Assembly (NCBI RefSeq): GCF_036346855.1
Contig: NZ_CP107841.1
Coordinates: 6,328,001 to 6,392,000, forward strand
Reading direction: 5' to 3'
Length of the DNA: 64,000 nt
DNA from: Streptomyces europaeiscabiei
GTDB lineage: Bacteria > Actinomycetota > Actinomycetes > Streptomycetales > Streptomycetaceae
The translations under genes and the position numbers were made by a program. The notes beneath the pieces are model-generated. The model did no database searches. It had not been told where the DNA came from and was given only the letters and a program-made list of their open reading frames with translations. This document shows, one piece after another, positions 1-9,060 of this stretch. Position 1 is the first letter of the stretch, and each line of letters begins with the position of its first letter.

Positions 1-75
1 ACGGGCGCACACCTCCACTTCGAGGTGATGCAGAACGGCGCGTACGTGAACCCGGCGCCGTGGTTGGGGCTGTAG
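1..75 (+). CDS. C-terminal end of an M23 family metallopeptidase (partial)
   Basis: Only the last 24 residues are inside the window; the frame is open from base 1 to a TAG stop at 73-75. The visible tail contains HLHFEV followed by NGAYVNPAPWL, the typical end of LytM/M23 zinc peptidases, in which the second His of HxH binds zinc and the V/I-NP-x-x-W/YL tail closes the domain. Such enzymes cleave peptidoglycan cross-bridges outside the cell. The following lipoprotein gene starts about 100 bases later on the same strand, so they may be co-transcribed. The rest of the protein, including any signal peptide, lies outside the window. Confidence 0.75.
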   Translation, partial: TGAHLHFEVMQNGAYVNPAPWLGL

Positions 76-179
76 CGATGACGAGGGTGATGGGGACGCG
101 GCGCTCCGCGTGGACGACGCGGCCCGCGTGGACGACGCGATGGGCGAGGAAGGACACTGAGGTGAGGAGGGGGACGAGG

Positions 180-965
180 GTGAACGTGATGCGCGATGCG
201 CGCGGCGGGCGCGGGGGGCGTGACGAGCGCCCCGGGCTGTACGCGACCGCGACCGGGACCGGGGTACTCGGCAGGGCTCGCAGGGCGGGCGCGGTCGCGC
301 TCGCGACGGTGACCGGCGTGGCGGTTCTCGCCGCATGCGGCCTGGAGGATCACCGCGAGACGGCGGCCGGCACCACGGCCTCGTCCGAACCGCCCTTCAC
401 GCCCAAGGCGCCCCTGCCGTCCGGTAAACGCCTCGGCCCGGACGCGCACGTCCCGAGTCCCAGCGGTGTCGACGACACGGACGCGACCGCCGTCGCCGAG
501 GCCTGGGTCGAGGTCGCGTACGGCCACGACACGAAGTACGACACCGGCCCGCACGACGCCGTACTGCGCTCCGCCCGCTGGTTCACCGCCGCCAAGGCGA
601 AGGCCGAGCGCTCGTACCGCCCCGCGAGCGGCGCGGGCGACCAGTGGAACTCCTGGGCCGCGCACGAGGCGTGGACCACCGTCGAGGTGGAACAGGACGA
701 CGACGGCGACGCACCGTCCGACTCCTCGCGGGACGCCTACCGCGCCCTCTTCGTCGACGGCACGGCACACGGCCGCGACGGCTGGACCGGGACCGGCCCC
801 CAGGCCACGGTCTACGTGAAGCTGGCTCGTTCGGGCAAGGACGAGCCATGGCGGGTGGACGAGGTGCGTACGGTGGAGGCAGAGGTGTCGGCACCGGACC
901 CGTCCGGCCCGGACTCCGCCGCCTCGTCCACGACTTCTCCTTCTCCTTCTGCCCGACCCGAGTGA
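180..965 (+). CDS. Predicted lipoprotein of unknown function
   Basis: The frame is open further upstream, but GTG at 180 is preferred because AGGAGG lies at 165-170, nine bases before it; ATG at 189 is an alternative. This gives 261 residues. A basic stretch (GRARRAG) precedes a hydrophobic segment ending in VLAAC, so Cys53 is the likely lipidation site and the mature protein would be anchored on the outer face of the membrane. The mature part has an aromatic/acidic region (residues about 90-235) and a Ser/Pro-rich tail. No catalytic motif is recognised. It lies 7 bases before the next gene and just after an M23 peptidase, suggesting a cell-envelope operon. Function is unknown. Confidence 0.7.
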   Translation: MNVMRDARGGRGGRDERPGLYATATGTGVLGRARRAGAVALATVTGVAVLAACGLEDHRETAAGTTASSEPPFTPKAPLPSGKRLGPDAHVPSPSGVDDTDATAVAEAWVEVAYGHDTKYDTGPHDAVLRSARWFTAAKAKAERSYRPASGAGDQWNSWAAHEAWTTVEVEQDDDGDAPSDSSRDAYRALFVDGTAHGRDGWTGTGPQATVYVKLARSGKDEPWRVDEVRTVEAEVSAPDPSGPDSAASSTTSPSPSARPE

Positions 966-972
966 GGGAACG

Positions 973-3453
973 ATGACTCGACTCAGCCGCGAACAGAAGC
1001 GGGAACTCAAGCGCGCGGGGCGTGCGTCGGCCGGGCTGACCCCGATCGACGTGCGCGTCTCCGCCGAGGCCGGTGCGAGTGTCGGCGGCATGTCGGTGCC
1101 CCCGGCCGCCGGGGAGTCCCTCCAGGCCGCCGCCCTCGACTACCTCCACCGCCTCGCCCTCGCCACCGGCCACCCCGTCCTCGCCACCGTCCACGACGAG
1201 CGCATCGGTTACGTCGTCCCCCTCCAGATCCACGTCGACGGCTCCAGCCAGTACGCCGGGGAACCCGTGCGGGTGAGCGAGCCGAAGGGGTTCGCGGGAG
1301 CGCCGGGAAGTGGGGGAGGCCTCAGGGCCGGGGCCGCGCACGAGAGTGCCGCCGTGCCGGCCCACCTCGGCGAGGAGGCGGCCCGATGGGCGGCACCGGA
1401 GCCGTCGGCGCCCGTGCAAGGGCCCCGCCGTGACCGGTCGACCCACGTACTGCGCGCGGTGCCGGAGTCGGCAGCCGTCGAGCCGGAACTTCCGGAAGAG
1501 CAGAGCCAGTTGGGCCGCCCCACCGGTACGGCACCCCACACACCGTCACCACCGCAGGCCCACCCGCATCACCAGGTCCGGCCGGAGCCGCAGTGGCAGG
1601 CCCAGGCCCAGGCTGAGCATGCATCGCAGCCGGACGTACGGCCGCAGGTTCAGGGCGAGCGTCAGCCGCGGGCCGAGTGGCAGCCGCAGTCGGACGGACA
1701 GTCCCAGCCGCACGGGCAGCCGCAGGCCCAGGCCCAGGCGCGGCCGCAGTGGCAGGCTCAGGGAGACCGGGAGCCGTCGGCACACCCCGAGCCGCAGGCT
1801 CAGCCGGATGTGAACCCGCAGGCCCACGCACGGCCGGAGCCTCAGTCGCCCTCCCACCCGCAGCCGAAGCGGGAGCCCAGGACGCTCCCGCTGTCGGCGG
1901 CGAAGCCCGCGCCCGCACCGGAGCCCCCCGCACCCGCACCCGCACCCGCGCACGCGCCGGAGCCGGCCGCTGCCGAGGTGACGTCGGACCAGCCCCCGGT
2001 GGAGCCCATGGCGGAACCCGTGGCCGCGGTGGCCCCGGAGGCGAAGCGTGAGCCCCGGACGATGCCGCTCACGGCGGCGAAGGAGAAGCCGGGACAGCTG
2101 GTGGAGCCGGTGTCGGGCGGGGTTCCGCCGTCGACGTTCGTGCTGCGCGCGGTGCCGGAACCGACGGAGGGGCCCTTGGCGAAGCCGCAGCCGCCCCGCA
2201 CGCCGGGCCTCCAGTTGACCCTGGCGGGCATTCCCACGGATCCGGACAACACCCCCCCGACACCCGAGCCCACCCGCGAGGCCGCCCCGGCCGCCGGCAC
2301 CGTCTCACCCCCGACGGGCGAGTTCGGCCCGGCGCCGGACCAGGAGCTGCCTGCGCCCCAGGCCCGGACGACCCCCCGGGCCTGGCACCCGGACCAGGCC
2401 GACATCCCGCCCGTGACCCCGCCGGACACTCCACGGCCGACCCCGGCCTCCCTGGAGCCGCAGCAGCGGCCCCCGAGCCGGACCTCGGCGCCCGTAGGGG
2501 ACTTCGCGCACGCACCGGATGCCGAACCGTCTCCGGAGGCGCAGTCCTGGACTCCGGGCGGGACGGCCCCGGTGCGGCCCCCCGCCCCCACGCCGGACGC
2601 CGTGGCCTCCCCGGAGTCGAGCAACGCGTCGCTGAATCCGCAGCCCTGGCCCCCGGCCCCGGCCGACGACCCCTCTCCGGAGACGACGGACGAGCCGACA
2701 CCGTCCTCGGACTCGGGTCCCGCCTCGCTGGAGCCCCAGCCCTGGCCGCCGACACCGCCCCCGATGCCGCCCCACACGACGGCCCCGGTTCCCGCTCCTG
2801 AACCCGTACCCTTCGCGCCGGCCCCTCCGGAGGAGTCCGCGACGGACGCCTACTCGGCTCCCGAGTGGAAGGTGCTGGAGGAGGAGGACAGCGCGCCGAA
2901 GCCCGCACCAGTACGGGAGTTCGACGCGGTGGCCGAGTCGGTGCTGGACATGCCGACGGAGGACGGCGGTACGGCGTCACCGTTCGCGGAGTCCGTGTCG
3001 CACATCAACGAGGCGGTGAAACTGGGCCGCATCCAGGAGGCCGCGGAGATGGCCGAGCAGACGGTCGCCCAGGCGACGGCGGCGCTGGGCCCGCAGCACC
3101 AAGAGGTGTTGAAGCTCCGCGAACTCACCGCCTACATCGCCTACTTGGCCGGAGACGCCCTCCGCTCCTTCCACCTCTCCCTCGACCTGGCCGTCCTCCG
3201 CCACCGTCTGCGCGACCAGCGTGCCGCGTACGGCAACGTCCAGAGCGCGGCGGCTGCCTGGCGCGCGGTCCGCGACCCGCTCCAGGGCCTGCACCTGGGC
3301 CGCGACCTGATCGCCGTCTGGGCCGACCTCGCCGCCGACGCCGGCCCCGCCGCCGACGACCTGGAACAACTCGAAAAGGCCCGCACCCGCATGACCCGCC
3401 TCACCGAGCGGGCCCGCGCCCTCGACGGCGCCCCCTACGCCCATGGCCAGTGA
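973..3453 (+). CDS. Large Pro/Gln-rich protein with C-terminal TPR-like domain
   Basis: 826 residues from ATG 973, preceded by GAGGGA. Residues 1-100 form a conserved-looking basic/helical N-terminal domain. Residues about 110-640 are very rich in Pro, Ala, Gln and Glu and probably disordered. Residues about 655-826 are helical with TPR-like pairs. The disordered part carries duplicated short motifs: VLRAVPE near residues 159 and 390, and KREPRT followed by L or M then PL near 298 and 357, which look like linear docking motifs. No signal peptide or membrane segment is seen, so a cytoplasmic scaffold is likely (inference). It follows a lipoprotein gene by 7 bases and overlaps the next gene by 11 bases. 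No specific function is known. Confidence 0.75.
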   Translation: MTRLSREQKRELKRAGRASAGLTPIDVRVSAEAGASVGGMSVPPAAGESLQAAALDYLHRLALATGHPVLATVHDERIGYVVPLQIHVDGSSQYAGEPVRVSEPKGFAGAPGSGGGLRAGAAHESAAVPAHLGEEAARWAAPEPSAPVQGPRRDRSTHVLRAVPESAAVEPELPEEQSQLGRPTGTAPHTPSPPQAHPHHQVRPEPQWQAQAQAEHASQPDVRPQVQGERQPRAEWQPQSDGQSQPHGQPQAQAQARPQWQAQGDREPSAHPEPQAQPDVNPQAHARPEPQSPSHPQPKREPRTLPLSAAKPAPAPEPPAPAPAPAHAPEPAAAEVTSDQPPVEPMAEPVAAVAPEAKREPRTMPLTAAKEKPGQLVEPVSGGVPPSTFVLRAVPEPTEGPLAKPQPPRTPGLQLTLAGIPTDPDNTPPTPEPTREAAPAAGTVSPPTGEFGPAPDQELPAPQARTTPRAWHPDQADIPPVTPPDTPRPTPASLEPQQRPPSRTSAPVGDFAHAPDAEPSPEAQSWTPGGTAPVRPPAPTPDAVASPESSNASLNPQPWPPAPADDPSPETTDEPTPSSDSGPASLEPQPWPPTPPPMPPHTTAPVPAPEPVPFAPAPPEESATDAYSAPEWKVLEEEDSAPKPAPVREFDAVAESVLDMPTEDGGTASPFAESVSHINEAVKLGRIQEAAEMAEQTVAQATAALGPQHQEVLKLRELTAYIAYLAGDALRSFHLSLDLAVLRHRLRDQRAAYGNVQSAAAAWRAVRDPLQGLHLGRDLIAVWADLAADAGPAADDLEQLEKARTRMTRLTERARALDGAPYAHGQ

Positions 3454-4219
3454 CCCCGGCCGAAACCACCGCGGCAGCCGAGCCGGCCGGCCCGGCGGGC
3501 AGACATGGGGTGGCGTCGGCAGTCGGGCCGACGGGACGGTCCGCCGGACCGGTGGGCGCGGTGAGGAGCTCCCGGGCGGCTCGGGCAGCAGTCGTCGGGA
3601 CCCCGCCCGCCACCTCGCCCCTGCTCCCCTCCCCGACGCGGCCCGCCGCCGCTCCCCGTACCCGTCTTCCGAAAGCCCCCGCCCCCGAGTCGAGGTCACG
3701 TTCAACGAGTTGACCGGCACGATGAGTTGGCGAGCCCTCGACCGATCGGCGCGCGTGTCCGGGGCCCAGGACGGCGACCCCCGCACCCCTCACCGCCGTA
3801 CGTCCGAAGCGGCCCCCTGGAACGCCCGCGCCGCAGCCCTGCGTTCCGCCGGTCTGGACCCCTCCCGTGCCCCCGCGCAGGGCGCCGCCCCGATTCCGAC
3901 GCACCCCGCGGCCGTACGGGCCGCTCTGGGTGTCGACATCGCCTCGCTCAGCCCGGAACAGCGGCAGAGCCACCTGGCCCGGCTCGCCGCCCTCCGCTCC
4001 GCAGCGGCCGCCGACCTCGCCCACGGCACCCGCATGCCCACCTCGGCCGCGTCCCGTCTCCGGTCGACGAGTGCGACCCCGGCCCACACCCACGCCCTCG
4101 CGGCGGAACGCACCTCGGCGGTCACCCGCACGCGAACACCCGCCGTACCGCAGGGGCAGGGGCAGCGTCCTCCGGGTCCGGGGCCGGGTCCGGGAGCGGC
4201 CGCGGGTCCACGCCGCTGA
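3443..4219 (+). CDS. Basic, low-complexity hypothetical protein
   Basis: 258 residues, starting at an ATG that overlaps the end of the preceding gene by 11 bases, a sign of translational coupling. Codon third positions are strongly GC-biased in this frame, supporting real coding although the opposite strand is also open. The N-terminal 85 residues are Gly/Arg/Ser-rich. A more ordered part begins near VEVTFNELTGTMSWRALD (about residue 88) and continues through a helical Ala/Leu/Arg-rich segment with SLSPEQRQSHLARLAALRS around 170-190. The tail is Gly/Pro-rich. No family is recognised. It converges on the aminopeptidase gene, leaving about 50 bases between stop codons. Confidence 0.6.
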   Translation: MASDPGRNHRGSRAGRPGGQTWGGVGSRADGTVRRTGGRGEELPGGSGSSRRDPARHLAPAPLPDAARRRSPYPSSESPRPRVEVTFNELTGTMSWRALDRSARVSGAQDGDPRTPHRRTSEAAPWNARAAALRSAGLDPSRAPAQGAAPIPTHPAAVRAALGVDIASLSPEQRQSHLARLAALRSAAAADLAHGTRMPTSAASRLRSTSATPAHTHALAAERTSAVTRTRTPAVPQGQGQRPPGPGPGPGAAAGPRR

Positions 4220-4270
4220 CCGATCCCGGAACCGCATCACCCGAAGCACTGCCTACGAGAGGCGCCGCCT

Positions 4271-6306
<2,036 letters not shown>

Positions 6307-6400
6307 GGCCCCTCCTTCTCACCGGCCGCGCCGTCGCGACCCCCAGCCCTCAGGCCCTCACGAGCGCCGTCACGAACGCTCTGTCGAAGGTAACGCCGGG

Positions 6401-6452
6401 CACCCCCGGCTGTCATGCCCGTATCGGCATACGGTCATGACAGTCGGGGGTG
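6401..6452 (-). terminator. Large imperfect palindrome, probable terminator of the quinone reductase gene
   Basis: Arms 6401-6424 and 6429-6452 pair over 24 positions with one mismatch (6418/6435) and one G-T pair, around the loop CGGC. Inner arms are CCGTAT/ATACGG and CTGTCATG/CATGACAG; outer arms are CACCCCCG/CGGGGGTG. It lies after the stop of the QorB-like gene and before the start of rarD, both on the minus strand. Termination is the simplest role; the inner palindrome could also be a regulator site for rarD. Confidence 0.6.
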
Positions 6453-6562
6453 GCTGCCCCTAGGGGGAGTTCGGTGCTCGTGTCCGGGGCGCGTGACCCC
6501 CGGGTTCCGGGATGTCCGGCGACGGCCGCGGCCGTCGCCGGACAGGTGACGACTGTGGCGGA

Positions 6563-7417
6563 TCAGCCCTTCAGTGCCACCGCGATCGAGTCCGCGATCG
6601 GCGTGGTCGGGCGGCCGATGAGGCGGGAGAGGTCGCCGGAGGAGACGACCAGCTCGCCCTTCTCGATGGACGCGTCGACGCCCGCGAGGATCGCCGGCAG
6701 CGGCTCGGGAAGTCCGACGCCGGCCAGGATGCCGGTGAGGACATCGACGGAGACGGCGTTGTTCGCTATCTCCTTGCCGGTCTGCCCGCTCAGCTCGGCC
6801 GCGTACTCGGCGAAGCTCCAGGCGACGTCGCCGCCGAGCTCGTACGTCTGGTTCTCGTGGCCCTCACCGGTGAGCACGGCGACCGCGGCGGCCGCGTAGT
6901 CCGCGCGGGTCGCGGAGGAGACGCGGCCCTCGCCGGCGGCGTGCGTGACGGCGCTGTACTCCAGCACCGGCGCGAGCTGCTCGGTGTAGTTCTCGTTGTA
7001 CCAGCCGTTGCGCAGCAGGACGTACGGCAGACCGGAGGCGAGCAGCGCCTCCTCGGTGCCCCGGTGGTCGTTCGCGAGCGCGGCCTTCAGGCTGCCCGGC
7101 GCGCTGGTGTACGCGAGGAGCGCGACCCCGGCCGCCTTGGCGGCGTCGATCACGACCTTGTGCTGGCCCACCCGGTCGGCGCCGATCTCGCTGCCGGAGA
7201 TCAGCAGCACCTTGTCACCGGCGGCGAGGACGCCGTCGAAGGTCTCGGGGGCGCTGTAGTCGGCGACGACGACCTTCACGCCGCGCGCGGCGAACCCGGC
7301 GGCCTTCTCCGCGCTGCGGACGACGGCCGTGATCTGCTCGGCCGGGACATTCTCCAGCAGCCCCTCGACGACGAACTTGCCGAGGTGTCCGGTCGCTCCG
7401 GTGACAACGATGCTCAT
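6563..7417 (-). CDS. QorB-like NAD(P)H:quinone oxidoreductase (NmrA/SDR family)
   Basis: 284 residues from ATG 7417; GGAGGAG sits seven bases upstream, ruling out the longer open frame. The N terminus MSIVVTGATGHLGKFVVEGL holds the Rossmann GxxGxxG nucleotide-binding loop. Motifs closely matching E. coli QorB (YtfG) follow: KAAGVALLAYTS, YVLLRNGWYNENYTE, SSATRADYAAAAVAVL and RLIGRPTTPIADS, and the length is the same. Such enzymes reduce quinones with NAD(P)H in the cytosol, protecting against quinone stress. It is divergent from an HxlR-type regulator gene across about 90 bases, the same pairing as qorB with its regulator in other bacteria, so local control is expected. Confidence 0.9.
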   Translation of the reverse strand: MSIVVTGATGHLGKFVVEGLLENVPAEQITAVVRSAEKAAGFAARGVKVVVADYSAPETFDGVLAAGDKVLLISGSEIGADRVGQHKVVIDAAKAAGVALLAYTSAPGSLKAALANDHRGTEEALLASGLPYVLLRNGWYNENYTEQLAPVLEYSAVTHAAGEGRVSSATRADYAAAAVAVLTGEGHENQTYELGGDVAWSFAEYAAELSGQTGKEIANNAVSVDVLTGILAGVGLPEPLPAILAGVDASIEKGELVVSSGDLSRLIGRPTTPIADSIAVALKG

Positions 7418-7480
7418 GGTGAAACTCCTCCAGGGGGCGGGATGCGCCACTAACCCTAGGGGGTGCGCTAACTCTACGAA

Positions 7481-7505
7481 AGTACCCACTTTGAAGTAAG
7501 GTACT
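7481..7505. promoter_or_regulatory. Candidate HxlR/QorR operator between divergent genes
   Basis: Nested inverted repeat: AGTACC at 7481-7486 and GGTACT at 7500-7505 enclose ACTT/AAGT. HxlR-family dimers usually bind palindromes of TAC/GTA-like half sites, and the element lies just before the regulator's ATG and within the 91-base region shared with the QorB-like gene. A second short palindrome CCCTAGGG lies at 7454-7461. Assignment is by position and symmetry only. Confidence 0.5.
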
Positions 7506-7508
7506 GGC

Positions 7509-7904
7509 ATGGCCGTAAGTAGGGTGTCGACCCAGCCCGCGAGCAAGCACGACATGAACGGCGAGGGTCTGTGCCCCTACCGCCTGGTTCTGGAGCATGT
7601 CACCAGTCGCTGGGGCGTCCTCGTCCTGATCGAGCTGCTGGAGCGGCCGTACCGCTTCAGCGAGCTGCGCCGGGCCATCGGCCGCGTCAGCGAGAAGATG
7701 CTCACCCAGACCCTCCAGACCCTGGAGCGCGACGGCCTCGTCCACCGCGATGCCAAGCCCGTCATCCCGCCCCGCGTCGACTACTCCCTCACCGACCTCG
7801 GCCGCGAGGCCGCCGAACAGGTACGCGCCCTGGCGACCTGGACCAAGGACCGCATGGGCGACGTCCAGGAGGCCCGGCAGGCCTACGACGAGGCCCGGGC
7901 CTGA
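7509..7904 (+). CDS. HxlR-family (QorR-like) redox-sensing transcriptional regulator
   Basis: 131 residues from ATG 7509; ATG 7554 is an alternative start. After a short leader comes GLCPYRLVLEHVTSRWGVLVLIELL, the signature of HxlR winged-helix proteins, including the conserved Cys (residue 22) that senses electrophiles or oxidants in QorR/YodB-type regulators. The helix-turn-helix region is RFSELRRAIGRVSEKMLTQTLQTLERDGLV, followed by the wing PPRVDYSLTDLGRE. It is divergent from a QorB-like quinone reductase. By analogy with QorR it is likely to repress both genes until Cys22 is modified by quinones (inference). No other Cys is present. Confidence 0.9.
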   Translation: MAVSRVSTQPASKHDMNGEGLCPYRLVLEHVTSRWGVLVLIELLERPYRFSELRRAIGRVSEKMLTQTLQTLERDGLVHRDAKPVIPPRVDYSLTDLGREAAEQVRALATWTKDRMGDVQEARQAYDEARA

Positions 7905-7921
7905 GCCGCCCCGGGCCCGGA

Positions 7922-7945
7922 GGCGGCCGCCATCAGCCGGCCGCC
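7922..7945. terminator. Hairpin between convergent regulator and korB genes
   Basis: Arms GGCGGCCG (7922-7929) and CGGCCGCC (7938-7945) form an 8-bp GC-only stem with an 8-base loop in the 67-base gap between two converging genes. There is no T tract, which is common for Streptomyces terminators. Further CCGCCGCCGG repeats follow and could give alternative pairings. Confidence 0.45.
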
Positions 7946-7971
7946 GCCGGCCGCCGCCGGACCGTCCGTCC

Positions 7972-9060
7972 TCAGCCGACGACCGTCCACGTGTCCCCGC
8001 CCGCCAGCAGTGCCGACAGGTCACCCTTGCCGAACTGCTCGATGGCGGAGTCGAGTTGGTCGGCCATCTGGGTGTCGTACACGGGTCGTCGGACGGACCG
8101 CAGGACACCGATCGGGGTGTGGTGGAGGGTGTCCGGGTCGGCGAGCCGTGACAGCGCGAACGCGGTGGTCGGGGACGCGGCATGCGCGTCGTGGACCAGG
8201 ACCCGCGACTCGTTCTCGGGTGTGACGGTGACGACCGACAGATCACCGGTCGCGTCGTCCCGTACGACCCCCCGCGCGCGGTCCGCCCCGAACCGGATCT
8301 GCTCGCCGTGCTCCAGCCGGATCACGGCTTCCTCCGCCTGCTGTCGGTCCTTGAGGACCTCGAAGGCGTTGTCGTTGAAGATGTTGCAGTTCTGGTAGAT
8401 CTCCACCAGGGCCGTACCGGGGTGGGCCGCGGCCTGCCGCAGCACCTCCGTCAGGTGCTTGCGGTCGGAGTCGACGGTCCGCGCCACGAACGACGCCTCC
8501 GCCCCGATCGCCAGCGACACCGGGTTGAAGGGCGCGTCCAGCGACCCCATCGGCGTCGACTTGGTGATCTTCCCGACCTCGGAGGTGGGGGAGTACTGGC
8601 CCTTCGTCAGGCCGTAGATGCGGTTGTTGAAGAGCAGGATCTTCAGGTTCACATTGCGGCGCAGGGCGTGGATCAGGTGATTGCCGCCGATGGACAGCGC
8701 GTCGCCGTCACCGGTCACCACCCAGACGGACAGGTCCCGCCGCGAGGTGGCGAGCCCGGTCGCGATCGCCGGCGCCCGCCCGTGGATCGAGTGCATCCCG
8801 TAGGTGTCCATGTAGTACGGGAAGCGGGACGAGCAGCCGATGCCCGAGACGAAGACGATGTTCTCCCGGGCCAGGCCGAGTTCGGGCATGAAGCCCTGGA
8901 CGGCGGCGAGGATCGCGTAGTCACCGCAGCCGGGGCACCAGCGCACTTCCTGGTCGGACTTGAAGTCCTTCATGGACTGCCGGGCCGTGGCCTTGGGCAC
9001 GAGGGAGAGCGCCTCGATCACGCCGCCCGTACCCGCGCCTTCCGTGGACCTCTCAGCCAT
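7972..9060 (-). CDS. korB: 2-oxoglutarate:ferredoxin oxidoreductase beta subunit
   Basis: 362 residues from ATG 9060, overlapping the end of korA by 8 bases (translational coupling). It carries the thiamine-pyrophosphate and iron-sulfur features of 2-oxoacid:ferredoxin oxidoreductase beta chains: WCPGCGDYAIL, GIGCSSRFPYYMDTYGMH, then VVTGDGDALSIGGNHLIHA (TPP/Mg binding GDG) with NNRIYGLTKGQYSPTS, and a later Cys in YQNCNIFND. With KorA it converts 2-oxoglutarate and CoA to succinyl-CoA and reduces ferredoxin in the cytosol, replacing or supplementing the NAD-linked dehydrogenase of the TCA cycle. The neighbouring nuo operon lacks an NADH module, so the reduced ferredoxin could be relevant there (inference). 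Confidence 0.93.
   Translation of the reverse strand: MAERSTEGAGTGGVIEALSLVPKATARQSMKDFKSDQEVRWCPGCGDYAILAAVQGFMPELGLARENIVFVSGIGCSSRFPYYMDTYGMHSIHGRAPAIATGLATSRRDLSVWVVTGDGDALSIGGNHLIHALRRNVNLKILLFNNRIYGLTKGQYSPTSEVGKITKSTPMGSLDAPFNPVSLAIGAEASFVARTVDSDRKHLTEVLRQAAAHPGTALVEIYQNCNIFNDNAFEVLKDRQQAEEAVIRLEHGEQIRFGADRARGVVRDDATGDLSVVTVTPENESRVLVHDAHAASPTTAFALSRLADPDTLHHTPIGVLRSVRRPVYDTQMADQLDSAIEQFGKGDLSALLAGGDTWTVVG

Noticed and set aside
3401..4249. Minus-strand gene opposite the basic hypothetical protein
   Set aside because: Third-position GC bias favours the plus-strand frame, which also shows a coupled start with the preceding gene.
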